Positions 13,019 to 22,509 of a stretch of DNA of 64,000 nucleotides are shown here, in pieces (the stretch's first letter is position 1; every line of letters begins with the position of its first letter). The translations under genes and the position numbers were made by a program. The DNA lies in assembly GCA_014281115.1 (NCBI GenBank), contig JACONQ010000018.1, positions 682,001 through 746,000 on the forward strand, given 5' to 3'. The notes under the pieces were generated by a model. The model made no database searches and had not been told where the DNA came from. It worked only from the letters and a program-made list of their open reading frames with translations. The DNA is from Laburnicola sp. R22_1 (lineage: Eukaryota > Ascomycota > Dothideomycetes > Pleosporales > Didymosphaeriaceae).

Positions 13019-13102
13019 AGCTAGCGCATATAGTCGCCGCCCACATAGGGTTGCCGCCCACCCCGCCAAAACGCGACACCTGCACAAAACCCGCGATATC
13101 TC
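13019..13102 (+). repeat. Left terminal inverted repeat of the young Fot element
   Basis: It pairs with 14725-14808, with 83 of 84 positions identical; the mismatch is at 13091. Confidence 0.95.
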
Positions 13103-13113
13103 AGCAACACTGA

Positions 13114-14706
13114 TTACAATTGCCATTGACTACACATAGATTCAAGCGCTGTAGCGGCTATAGCTATAGCAGCTGTTTCTAAAGTGCTTAATACAGTAAA
13201 TATACGTGGTTTAGCTGCTAAAGCCTCAGCTGCGCACATAGCCTCCCTGATACTCTCTACTTCTGCAAAGCGTTGATTCGGGTCTACTCGAACGCGCTTA
13301 CGCTAACGCTGAGAGGTAGATATCTCTAGCTGCTGCTCAAGTCGTCTTTTCTCTGCTTCTAGGCCTGCAGCTCTAGCATTTGCAGCTGCTAGAGCCTTAC
13401 CTGCTTTCTGTAGGAGTAGCCGGGTCGTACGACCTAGATTCTCGACGCTCTGGACGCTGTGCTGCGCTATATAGAGATCGCGAGGGCCCTAAGGAGTAGA
13501 GAGGAAGCTCTGGAGCTGCTGCTGAGGCTGCTGCTGACGAGTAGGCGTAGTAGGCCTCCAAGAGACCTGCAACGAGCTGAACACGTGATTGATGTTGAAT
13601 AGGCAGATGCCAGATGCCTACCAGCCAGCTCGAATCACACGCTCTGTGAAGCCTTCCTCCCTAGCTTGGTGATAGCAGGTAATAAAGCGCTCCTTCTTAA
13701 CAGGCGCAGCGTCGTCGAGTGATGCGAGCTCCTGGATCTGACGCCTGTAGCTGGACTTGATCACAGAGAAAGGAGCGAGATCTAGAGGCTGTAGGACGTG
13801 TGAGGTGTGCGCAGGTAGATATAGGAGCTGTATACAATGCAGCCTACAGAGCCACAGGAAGTCTATATTAATATGGCTGCCGTGACCGTTAAGGATAAGA
13901 AGGCGGTACTGGCTATCACCTACAGCCGTCTCAGGTATAAATATACGCTGTAGCCACTCAACACCTATCGCTTTCAACGTCCATCCGTTCTTAGAGGTTG
14001 TATAGAGCCAGCTAGGCACAGATTTGGCTAGGAACTAGGTAGTCTGTAGGCTCTGGCCTTTAAAGATGACTGCGCAGCGTAGTTTCTGCCCTATCGCCAA
14101 TACGCACTTGATTATAGAGACCCACTCGCGATTCTCTGGAGACCGAATGTAAGCCTTCTTCTTCTGACTACTAGAGAGTACTCTAGTGTTTATATATACT
14201 CCTAGAGCCACGCCAGTCTCATCCATATTGTAGGTATTCTCCGCCTGTATATTAAGCCGCCGTCGAGTCTGCTCATAGAGCTCTAGGAACGCGCGTAGCT
14301 GCTCTGGTGTTGCTGCATCAGCTCTCTAAGCCTCTAGCTTTCTGCCAACTACAGAGGCAACGCGTGGCTGGCGCCTAAGGAAGTGTGAGAGCCAGAGCTT
14401 GCCAACAGGCTAGTTGTCGCTATTTATACGCAGAATTCGATTCGCCATTTCTCGAGCGCGAGCATGCGAGGGAGGGCAGGCGCGTGCGTCTTCTTCGAGG
14501 ATCCAGTCTACTAGGAAGTCCTCCTGCGCAGGAGTTAATCTCTGCTAGTGTTGATGGCAAATCGCGCTGTTTGTCGCGCCACCTAGTCGGCCTCGGAGGG
14601 TAGATCGAGGGATGTTATATGCCTTCGCTACAGCGCGTAGGCTTGGATAAAGGCCAGCGTTGAAATCGCTAATAGCTGATTGTATAGCTTCTTCGCGGGG
14701 GTCCAT
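13114..14706 (-). pseudogene. Fot/pogo (DDE_1) transposase with seven in-frame TAG stops
   Basis: From ATG 14704-14706 (MDPREEAIQSAI) one frame of 531 codons runs to TAA 13114-13116 with no indel. The order is a psq-type HTH (SLRAVAKAYNIPRSTLRGRL), a second CENP-B-like HTH, then the DDE_1 core: NMDETG (Asp 14221-14223), LLILNGHGSH (Asn at 13888-13890 where the family has catalytic Asp), and HTSHVLQPLD (third Asp, DD35D spacing). A coiled basic C terminus follows. In-frame stops lie at 14545, 14410, 14326, 14035, 13618, 13489 and 13303. All are TAG, as expected when CAG or TGG is hit by CpA-to-TpA transitions. The gene cannot make an active transposase. Confidence 0.92.
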
Positions 14707-14724
14707 ATTGATGAGCGTTGTGGA

Positions 14725-14808
14725 GAGATATCGCGTGTTTTGTGCAGGTGTCGCGTTTTGGCGGGGTGGGCGGCAACCCTATGTGGGCGGCGACTATATG
14801 CGCTAGCT
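14725..14808 (-). repeat. Right terminal inverted repeat of the young Fot element
   Basis: Reverse complement of 13019-13102 with one mismatch; followed by the TA target duplication at 14809-14810. Confidence 0.95.
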
Positions 14809-15622
14809 TAGTCATCTCATGTACGTCGTGATGACCCCCATGGTGCCCTCACAGATTAATACGTGCCATGCAGTCTCGCCTAAATAAGCATAATGGAACA
14901 ATACCTCACCGACATTTCTCTGACATGTGGAAGTCGATAGATCTGTCTAACAATACTTTCGTCTTGAAGTTCCAGAATCTACGCAACCCAAGAGCCAAAC
15001 GGGATGGAAGCGCGTGGAACTGAGACAATGCGGCGTAGTTGAACCTTCCACGTTGATCTGTTGGGCTACATCAGCTTACCTTTGACAGTTTACCTTCTAT
15101 GGACAGCGCGATAATATGCGCAAATCGACGGCGTAGACGAGTTGTTGGCCATCGTGTGGCAGGCTGTGCAGACCACGCCACTTCTACATCTGCAAATTGA
15201 AGTGCACTTGGGCATCGGGAACTGTGCGCCTCTGCACAGAATCAAAAGACGCCACGCTCCCGCCGTTATTGAGCGGTGAGTCCATGCAGGACAGTTCATC
15301 TCGCCGACATGCTGCAATGAGCCTTTCAGCATGCCCATAGATTCTTCTCCCTATCGCGGTCACTCGACGTGGTCTTCTCAACATGTCCTCAAAGTCGCCA
15401 GCTACAACACTGACTCAGAGTGATTTGTTAGGGGTCGTCGTTGAACGACAACAGAAAAGTTATCTGCGGAATGCATAGTGGTTGTATAGTTGTTATACAA
15501 GTAGCGTTGGATATCCAAAGATGTAGCCGGGTAACGTTCTCTTGGCCCAGCACGCGTATTCCCTTCTCTACTCTCCTTCAAACGTAACTATACAATGCTT
15601 TACAAATATGGCGTACTATACG
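14809..15622. other. Intergenic, with one stop-interrupted reading frame
   Basis: This lies between the young Fot element and the 3' end of the GluRS gene. A minus-strand frame from ATG 15384 to TAG 15097 is broken only by a TAG at 15184-15186. The product (MLRRPRRVTAIGRRIYGHAE...) matches nothing I recognise. It could be chance, or a gene remnant touched by RIP spreading from the neighbouring repeat. Nothing else is evident. Confidence 0.3.
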
Positions 15623-17245
15623 CTATTGTACATCATTTACGCCCAGTCTTTCTAAGCTCTCTTTTCTGCCCAATATAAGCATAATATCGAAGATGCGCAT
15701 GCCATCATCGCAGCCAGTAAGTGCTTTTCTTAAATAGTGATACACGGCTTTGGCGCCAGCCTTCCCCTCCGGTCTCGCATCAATGATCTCGCGAACTTTG
15801 GCCATCAAGTTCTCCCTTGTCCAGTCTGTGACATCTCTCAGTGCCTTCACATCTTGCGGGATGCCTTCCATCGAAGTGACTGAAGCGGGGTGTCGCAGCG
15901 GCGAAAACATGAATGAGTTGCGGTAAACAAATTCGTTCGCGTTGGTGTAATTCTCTGCGTCGGCTTGTATCACGCGCGAGACATACTTGTCTGGGAAGAC
16001 GGAGCCGGTGAGCTTCCTCCACTCTTTGTACGATGAGTCGGGATTCGTGAGGAGGCGGACGACATTTTCTACCATGTCGGCGAGGCCATTTCCGCCAGCC
16101 TCTGCGCGTAGAGCGGCATGCTTGCGCTGCAGGAAATGCAACTTCCCGAATGTGACGGTCGTGTTGCCCTTTGTGAACCTGAGCGTGAAGTTGTCAATCA
16201 ACTTCTGGAGATCCATGACATCGGACTTTTCTTTATGTGACCAGCCAAGCAAAGCCGCGAAGTTCGTAAGTGTTTCGGGGAAAATATCCATCTCCTGAAA
16301 AGCGGAAATATCCGTGTCAAAGTTTCTCTTGGACAACTTGTTGCCCTGTTCATCAACAAGCAGCCCTACGTGTGCAAACTGCGGAGGCGTCCAGCCAAAT
16401 GCATTGTACATGGCAATATGCTTGGGAGTGGACGGCATCCATTCCGTCCCTCGAATTACGTGCGTGATTTCCATGTGGTGATCATCTACGACATTGGCGA
16501 GGTGATAGGTCGGGAGTCCATCGGATTTTAGGAGGATAGGGTCTTCGTATGCGATTTCGGAGACGTACCCGCGGCGCTTCGGCTGGAATACACCGTATAT
16601 AAGGTCGTCGTATTTGGGATAGTTATCGGGTACGCGCAGGCGTACAACATGCAATTCACCTCTGGCTGCCCGGTCATCTGCCTCTTCCTGTGGTATGCCT
16701 TCGCATGTACGATCATAGTCTGTTGCTATTCCCAGCGCATGTCTTTGCTTTGCGAGTTGATTCAGCCGCTCCGCTGAACAGAAACAGCGATATGCATGGC
16801 CGCTTTCCAGCAGCTTTTGAGCATGTTGCTGGTACAGCTCGGTTCTCTGTGATTGCTTGTAGGGACCATACGGGCCACCAACTTCTGGTCCCTCATCCCA
16901 TTCCAGGCCGACCCATTTCAGATCACGAAAGAGGCGCGATTCGGCGTCTGGCACGGTACGTTTCTGGTCGGTGTCTTCTATCCGCAGCAGGAAGTGGCCG
17001 CCCGTTCGCTTTGCAAGAAGGTAGTTGAAGAGCGCGGTGCGGAGCGAGCCTAGATGTAGATAGCCGGTTGGGGACGGAGCGAAGCGCGTGCGTGCCGGCG
17101 AGTCCAGGTCCAGAAGGGCATTCGACCGCCGGTTTTTAAAATGCGAATCATGCCTTGTTCGCTTTGAGCATCTCGACAGGTGAGCCAGACAGGATCTGCA
17201 GGTGCTCCAAGGCAATCGTGGCCTGGGCAGCAGAGGGGACGACAT
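15623..17245 (-). CDS. MSE1: Glutamyl-tRNA synthetase, mitochondrial
   Basis: This class I aminoacyl-tRNA synthetase charges mitochondrial tRNA with glutamate. The frame of 540 codons has no intron. I start at ATG 17245, although the frame is open to 17476. From 17245 the first ~45 residues are rich in Arg, Ser and Leu and poor in acids, as a matrix-targeting peptide should be. The GluRS signature follows at residues 55-75 (RFAPSPTGYLHLGSLRTALF, HIGH motif as HLGS), then LRIEDTD, the tRNA-Glu acceptor-stem region (HVIRGTEWMPSTPKH), and the KMSKS loop as NKLSKRN near residue 303. The C-terminal helical anticodon-binding part is present, and the length fits bacterial-type GluRS plus a presequence. 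It is divergently transcribed from the Hsp40 gene. Confidence 0.93.
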   Translation of the reverse strand: MSSPLLPRPRLPWSTCRSCLAHLSRCSKRTRHDSHFKNRRSNALLDLDSPARTRFAPSPTGYLHLGSLRTALFNYLLAKRTGGHFLLRIEDTDQKRTVPDAESRLFRDLKWVGLEWDEGPEVGGPYGPYKQSQRTELYQQHAQKLLESGHAYRCFCSAERLNQLAKQRHALGIATDYDRTCEGIPQEEADDRAARGELHVVRLRVPDNYPKYDDLIYGVFQPKRRGYVSEIAYEDPILLKSDGLPTYHLANVVDDHHMEITHVIRGTEWMPSTPKHIAMYNAFGWTPPQFAHVGLLVDEQGNKLSKRNFDTDISAFQEMDIFPETLTNFAALLGWSHKEKSDVMDLQKLIDNFTLRFTKGNTTVTFGKLHFLQRKHAALRAEAGGNGLADMVENVVRLLTNPDSSYKEWRKLTGSVFPDKYVSRVIQADAENYTNANEFVYRNSFMFSPLRHPASVTSMEGIPQDVKALRDVTDWTRENLMAKVREIIDARPEGKAGAKAVYHYLRKALTGCDDGMRIFDIMLILGRKESLERLGVNDVQ

Positions 17246-17558
17246 TGGGTATGCAGATGTTGGGCCGAGTGGCGCGTCGCGTCGCCATGCAAACCCTCCG
17301 GCAGCCGGAAGATGGTTGAGCCGAGATCTGTGCGGAAATGGTCGGCTCTCAGCGCCTGTAGACTTTTTGTCACCCTTGCCGCTTGTAAATACGCGGACAC
17401 TCACTCTTGTATATATTGCGCTGCAGTCGTTGGTGCCTCTCTCGCCACTTTGCCCCACCACACATCGCCCAGTCAACCCGCCCAGTCAACTCAGCAGTAC
17501 GCACAAAATGCCCTTGTCTCTCGAACGCAGCTAACTTCCAGTCGGTACAGTGAACGAA
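17246..17558. promoter_or_regulatory. Shared upstream region, GluRS / Hsp40
   Basis: About 313 bp separate the two start codons, so both promoters must lie here. It contains pyrimidine-rich stretches near 17440-17490 (caccacacatcgcccagtca) typical of fungal upstream DNA. I see no clear TATA box. Confidence 0.5.
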
Positions 17559-19025
17559 ATGGAAGAGATTGACCTTTACGGTAGTGTGGACACATCGCCG
17601 CATGCAGACAGCATCTGACCAAAACAGAGGTCCTGAGCATTTCAAAGGGAGCCAGCAAGGCTGAGATCAAGAAAGCTTACCACAAGGTTCGTCGTGCGCC
17701 GCTGTACCTCATACTGCACCTCATGCACCACTACTCCATCGTAGCCGCGCTGATGCTCCCCAAAGGCCGCCCTCGCGCATCATCCCGACAAGGTCGCAGA
17801 ATCCGATCGCTCTGAAGCCGAAGTTCGTTTCAAAGCCGCCAGTCAAGCCTACGAGATCCTCTACGATGACGACAAGCGAGACCTCTACGACACCCATGGC
17901 ATGTCTGCCTTCGACCCTTCGAGAGGCGGCGGTATGGGTGGTGATCCTGATATCAACGATATATTCGCGCAAATGTTCGGTGGCATGGGCTTCGGAGACG
18001 GCATGCCCGGCATGGGTGGAATGGGTGGCATGCCGGGCGGACCTGGCGGCAGGAACGTCCCCCGTAAAGGACGATCAGTAGAGCAAGAATACGAGGTATC
18101 GCTGGAGGAGCTATACAAGGGCAAGACAACCAAATTCTCGAATACGAAGAATGTCGTGTGTCACACATGCAAAGGCAGCGGCGGAAAGCAAGGCGCGAAG
18201 TCGCATGACTGCAGCCAGTGCGGCGGACGAGGTTCGTGGTCTTTCGTAGACGAACGCCCCGTTCGTTACTGACGATTCACAGGTATGAAGGCCGTGCTAC
18301 GACAAGTGGGCCCTGGTCTTGTCACGCAAGAAACCATTCCCTGCGGTACTTGTTCAGGATCCGGACAGATCATCCCCGATAAGAATCGCTGCAAGAAGTG
18401 CAAAGGCAAGAAGGTGGTCGAATCCAAGAATGTCCTAGAACTCTACATCCCGCGCGGCGCACGGCAAGGCGACCGGGTAGTACTAGCTGGCGAAGCAGAC
18501 CAATTACCCAATCAGGAGCCTGGAGACATCGTCTTCACACTGGAGGAGGCGCCACACGAAGTATTCGAGCGTGCAGGGTCAGATTTGAAGGCCGAGTTGA
18601 ACATCACCCTTGCGGAAGCGCTGACAGGCTTTAACCGCGTTGTCCTCACGCACCTCGACGGACGCGGCATCCAACTGAACGTCAAGCAACCCAACGGCAA
18701 GGTCTTACGGCCAGGGCAGATCCTCAAGGTTCCTGGCGAAGGCATGCCGATGAAGCGCAGCGATGCCAAAGGCGACCTATACCTTGTTGTCGAGATTGAG
18801 TTTCCCGAAGACGGCTGGCTTAAAGAGGAGGCGGCTTTACAGAAGATTCGCGATGCGCTCCCGAAGGCCACCTCCGAAGAAACGAAGCCAGAAGAGGTCG
18901 AAGAGGTCGATTTCGAGTGGGACGCGGACGCAGAAGACTTCGGCGCGGGTAGCGGCGATCCACGTGCCGGTGGTGAGTGGGAAGACGAGGAAGAGGAAGG
19001 TGGACCACAGTGCGCGACCCAATAG
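17559..19025 (+). CDS. YDJ1: Type I (class A) Hsp40/DnaJ co-chaperone, Ydj1/Mas5 type
   Basis: Four exons: 17559-17580, 17628-17686, 17766-18231 and 18283-19025, giving 429 residues. Introns are 47, 79 and 51 nt with GT-AG ends; the second has a weak AAAG acceptor but restores the J domain exactly. The J domain is at residues 1-70 with HPD at 33-35. A Gly/Met-rich linker follows (75-115, with MGG repeats). The cysteine-rich zinc region (about 158-215) has four CxxCxGxG-type repeats (CHTCKGSG, CSQCGGRG, CGTCSGSG, CKKCKGKK), then the client-binding beta domains and an acidic tail. The last four residues, CATQ, form a CaaX box like that of yeast Ydj1, so farnesylation and ER/cytosol association are likely. 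It stimulates Hsp70 ATPase and delivers clients, including mitochondrial precursors. Confidence 0.92.
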
Positions 19026-19558
19026 AGTCGACTGAACGACGTCAAAATCGTTTCCAAAGGGAATTTGCATGGAACGGCGTTGGTTGACTTCTTAGGTGAA
19101 ATGGAAAGGATACGACAGGGTGCTTGTATATTTGGGCAACGCGTATGCCACGAGTCCAGGCGAAGACATTCCTAGCAATCAGCCACATTTGAAATTTTCG
19201 CTGTAGAGTCTTGTTCAATGGGACTGTCGCTCAGAATATGGTTAGTTTCACCTCACATGGCATATTGACCATGACAGTACGATCCAGTATTTGCTTGATC
19301 TCATTGGCATCGTTCTTCTCGTGCATGACCACTTCGCGTATATCGACGGTCTATTCGGGTTTGAACATCCTGCTCAGCGTGGCGTTTCGCAGGGATATTT
19401 CCTCCTTTGTGCCCGCCCCCGATATTTCCAACAAGAGTATTCCTGCAACGTCACTCCGTGCCCGGGTGTCTAAAACGTGGATGCATCCGTTCTCTGTGGT
19501 ATCCCTCAATGGGGTTCGAAAATGTGCTCATGTGGAGTAAAGAGGCATACAGACACGC
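19026..19558. other. Convergent intergenic region (Hsp40 / LSM3)
   Basis: It holds the 3' ends of both genes. Open frames here (for example from 19211) show no conserved motif and I take them as chance. Confidence 0.5.
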
Positions 19559-20004
19559 TCACTGCGTGACTCCCTCTTGCGGCGCGATCAGGATCACCGA
19601 GTCGCCTGCTGCTTGTTAGCGTGGTGCTGTTATCTTCTGTACCAGAGCATACCTCGCACAAACAGCATCTCTGACTGCTTCTTGACTGTCTGCCTGCCCG
19701 TCAGCTCGTGTCCTCATTTTAGGCGTGCAGCAAGTCACTGACCCTCACCCGTGGCGGCTCATCCTCATCCTCCCCCTCTGCGACAAATATCGTCTCTTCA
19801 ACATCGCCGAGGACGAGGTTGCAATGGCTGTCGTATGCCTACCACCTGGTCAGATAGATTCTCTCCAGGGTAGCGCAAGCTCCGACGTACGTGCAGGCGG
19901 CCCTTCAGTTCGCGGTCGCCGCGCAATTTCACGATGACAATTTCGTCGATGCAGAGGCGCACGAGGTCGAGGGGCTCGTTGCCGGCCTCTTCTTTTTCGT
20001 CCAT
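19559..20004 (-). CDS. LSM3: U6 snRNA-associated Sm-like protein LSm3
   Basis: Small intron-rich gene. Exons in transcription order: 20004-19891, 19838-19749, 19689-19653 and 19605-19559; introns are 52, 59 and 47 nt, all GT-AG. The 95-residue product starts [17 protein letters not shown]. Sm1 is [20 protein letters not shown] and Sm2 is [16 protein letters not shown], where RGD is the typical RG(N/D) RNA-contact turn. Length and motifs fit LSm3, a subunit of the Lsm1-7 (cytoplasmic mRNA decapping/decay) and Lsm2-8 (U6 snRNP) rings. An in-frame ATG at 20058 exists, but MDEKEE matches the family start. Divergent from the DUF1760 gene 199 bp away. Confidence 0.93.
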
Positions 20005-20203
20005 GGCGAGCGAGCGAGCGTGTGCAGCGTGCGTAGCGTGTCCCGCTTCACGTTCCATGTCGAGCTTTGGCGCTCTGGGCTCGATTAGTCACTAGCGGTA
20101 CGTCATTGCGTAAACCTCGATGCTCCGCTCCACAAACAAGAACATCTCCTTCGTACATCCCCATTCAAACTGGACTGATCGGCGACGCAGAACGTCTGCG
20201 AAC

Positions 20204-22219
20204 ATGGCCGCTGCACCAAAAGATGGAAATCCGCTCCTGGAGGCGCTTCCGCCTGCGACAGACTACCTAACCTATCTCACCATCGTCGAGTATAATCTTA
20301 CCGAGGATAACCTGCCCACTCTCCACCAGGTTCTCCAAGATACGGAGCTTACCACCAATATCGGCTGGGATCTAGTCCACTTGCTACTTCCACTACTTCC
20401 CTCATCTGAGCAATGTCTGCAGGAGGTCGCATCCAAGGGCAATCCGCGAGAGGTCATCTTGAAGGTCACGGAAGCTTTACGATTACTGGAATTCGAGGAG
20501 CCGCGGGAAGACTCCGACGAGGACACGGACCCGTTGGAGCCAGGATCGTCCAGCAAAGCAACAGCTGTCGAAGTGGGGGAGTCGAGCGCGTCGCCAGCGC
20601 TTCCGTCGACAGTATTACCGCCATTACCGATCCTGCAGTTCGAGGTTTTGTTGGACCTCCTTGCTACTTTGCACCGCCGTGTCAAGGCAAAGTATCCTAG
20701 CCGCTTCCTGGCCACCAGCCTTCAAGCTGTGTTGTCTGCGTACAACCGAGCAACGACACACCGAGATGAACTTACACTATCTGCTATCAAGCTCATCAAA
20801 ACACTTTCGGGGACCAAGAGACCTCACCTGCCACCACGGACGCCCAGTGGTAACCTACTCAAGGCCGTCTCTGATTATCATGAACCGGACCCAGAAGCAC
20901 AGAATGAAGCGCCCACCGCGGATGAGGACACGCTTACCGCTCGCCTGCTTCAGTCATTCCTCACCCACGTCATGGAGGATTATATCCTAACGCTCACGAC
21001 AGAAGATGATGTTCCAGGGTTTGCCTGGCCCAGCAGGCTCATGGAGAAGTACGAGCCAAGCCGTATAGTTCCAAACAAACCCAAGTACGCCGATCGCTTC
21101 GCAACGGAGGATGCATTGAAGTCGAGATCAACAATCGTTGGGCAACTGGTCGCTTTGGCGCAGGATCTGGGCTTGAAGACACAGGAGCTAGCGCAGACGA
21201 TCCTGGACCCGGAAACGGAGAAGCAAGGCATACCTGGAACAGAAGATGAGCCGCCTAATTCGGCCGAGGACATACCATTGTCAAAGACCGGCGCCTTGTT
21301 GCTTTATACAGCTCGGGCGGTCAAGCAGGAGCTGTACGTAAATGTCAGCAACGATGATGCCCCTTTCATCCATATCTTCCCAGATCATGCCACAATATTG
21401 CAAAATTACATTGGGACCCTCGGCCAACAAACTGTCGGACTGGAACCTGAAGCCCTGCTTGATGCGGTACTAGCGCTTGGTCTTATTGCTCTCGAGAAGA
21501 ATGCGGTCGGTGAGCCGCACGATGACGAGCAGTTTGCAAAATACCTGCAGACAACCTCCCTGATGTCAGCGAACACACCCTCTCCCAGTCTACGGTATCA
21601 TTCACACTATCTCACATCGACAATTTTACGATCGCATCCCTCCGACATTGTCCGGTTAACCTTCATCCGCGATACTCTCGAACACTGTCCGTACGAGAAC
21701 CTCAAAGCCAGTGCAGTGACCTGGCTCAAAGGCGAAACTCTGGAAGCGAATCCGAACCTCCCCTCATCAGCACACTCGACAAGCGACTCCTCGGAATCAC
21801 CCTCCATCTTCGCGACTCCAGTCGCGTTGTCCACTACAGTTCCCTATCTTTTCCCCGACCTCACGCATTCGTTCCGCTCCGCCGTGGAGATCTCAGACTC
21901 TTTCATGCAGTTCAGACAGGAGCTCGGATTTTATCTCGCCGCATTGAACTTGTACTATCTGCTCCTTACGGCGAAACCCCTGCATGATAGTTTGGACATC
22001 CCAGGCTTGCATAAGGATAGTAAGATGGAAGAACATTATCTAAGACCTTTGAAGGAGACTTGCGTACGATTCAGAGAGAGTCTGGAAGAGGGAGGCGAGC
22101 TGAGGACTACCGAGGGCGATAGCGAAGAGAGGCTTGGTCAGGCTAGGATGGACATTGAGCTCCTGGAGCATGTCATTGCGCAAGTGGACGGTGCTTTGAA
22201 GAGATTGGAGCTGGTTTAG
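20204..22219 (+). CDS. DUF1760 protein, YAP-binding (Ybp1)/ALF4/glomulin family
   Basis: One exon, 671 residues from ATG 20204; the frame is open upstream to 20120 but the segment before MAAAPKDGNPLLEALPP looks untranslated. The N-terminal block (DYLTYLTIVEYNL, IGWDLVHLLLPLLPSSEQCL, PREVILKVTEALRLLEFE) is the conserved start of the YAP-binding/ALF4/glomulin family of helical-repeat proteins. An acidic Ser-rich insert follows (EEPREDSDEDTDP), then long alpha-helical stretches to the end. In yeast, Ybp1 binds transcription factor Yap1 in the peroxide response and Ybp2 acts at kinetochores. Glomulin in animals binds a cullin-RING ligase. Which role applies here cannot be read from sequence. Confidence 0.8.
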   Translation: MAAAPKDGNPLLEALPPATDYLTYLTIVEYNLTEDNLPTLHQVLQDTELTTNIGWDLVHLLLPLLPSSEQCLQEVASKGNPREVILKVTEALRLLEFEEPREDSDEDTDPLEPGSSSKATAVEVGESSASPALPSTVLPPLPILQFEVLLDLLATLHRRVKAKYPSRFLATSLQAVLSAYNRATTHRDELTLSAIKLIKTLSGTKRPHLPPRTPSGNLLKAVSDYHEPDPEAQNEAPTADEDTLTARLLQSFLTHVMEDYILTLTTEDDVPGFAWPSRLMEKYEPSRIVPNKPKYADRFATEDALKSRSTIVGQLVALAQDLGLKTQELAQTILDPETEKQGIPGTEDEPPNSAEDIPLSKTGALLLYTARAVKQELYVNVSNDDAPFIHIFPDHATILQNYIGTLGQQTVGLEPEALLDAVLALGLIALEKNAVGEPHDDEQFAKYLQTTSLMSANTPSPSLRYHSHYLTSTILRSHPSDIVRLTFIRDTLEHCPYENLKASAVTWLKGETLEANPNLPSSAHSTSDSSESPSIFATPVALSTTVPYLFPDLTHSFRSAVEISDSFMQFRQELGFYLAALNLYYLLLTAKPLHDSLDIPGLHKDSKMEEHYLRPLKETCVRFRESLEEGGELRTTEGDSEERLGQARMDIELLEHVIAQVDGALKRLELV

Positions 22220-22225
22220 AACACT

Positions 22226-22290
22226 GTCTGGAGCGCGAGCCCATTAGGATAACTAGTGGGCTCTTATCCTATTGGGCTCGCGATCCAGAC
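22226..22290. repeat. 27 bp inverted repeat (hairpin) 3' of the DUF1760 gene
   Basis: Arms 22226-22252 and 22264-22290 pair at 25 of 27 positions around an 11 nt loop, starting only 7 nt after the stop codon. In RNA from either strand it would form a very stable stem. It may mark 3' end formation of the DUF1760 or the convergent BTB transcript, or be a tiny transposon trace. The remainder of 22291-22509 shows only a purine-rich run and nothing else. Confidence 0.75.
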
Positions 22291-22509
22291 GCTGTAGACT
22301 GGGGAGGGGGAGGTGAAGGGAAAAAAAGAGGGTTGGGCAGAGGTAATAGGCTGGGTGTATTTTCTGGAAGGTGATGAGCTCTTTGGGTATGATAATGCGT
22401 CACGAATAGCACGAACACATAACCACGCTGTTTATAGTTATACCCTTGCCATATATTCCTAGTCAATCTGTTCATTTCCGCTAACCAGTACCTATATCTC
22501 GACAGCCCG

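Larger units (their letters stand above)
13019..14808 (-). mobile_element. Fot/pogo DNA transposon, structurally complete, RIP-inactivated
   Basis: The terminal inverted repeats at 13019-13102 and 14725-14808 are 84 bp long with one mismatch, starting agctagcgcatatagtcgcc. TA lies at both flanks (13017-13018, 14809-14810). The 1790 bp length is typical of Fot1-like elements. The interior holds a single transposase frame on the minus strand (13114-14706). Normal GC content and near-identical ends show it is far younger than the AT-rich relics to its left. Confidence 0.93.

Noticed and set aside
15623..17476. Start of GluRS at 17476
   Set aside because: The extra 77 residues do not look like protein and would leave little room before the Hsp40 gene; ATG 17245 gives a good presequence.
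17180..17572. Open frames upstream of the Hsp40 gene
   Set aside because: They overlap the start region of GluRS or the shared promoter. The Hsp40 start and exons are fixed by the J-domain match.
18512..19057. 181-codon minus-strand frame opposite the Hsp40 gene
   Set aside because: Antisense shadow of the DnaJ coding exon; Ser/Pro-rich translation without motifs.
19798..20058. 86-codon frame starting at 20058 as a complete gene
   Set aside because: It is only the first exon of LSM3 read through its first intron.
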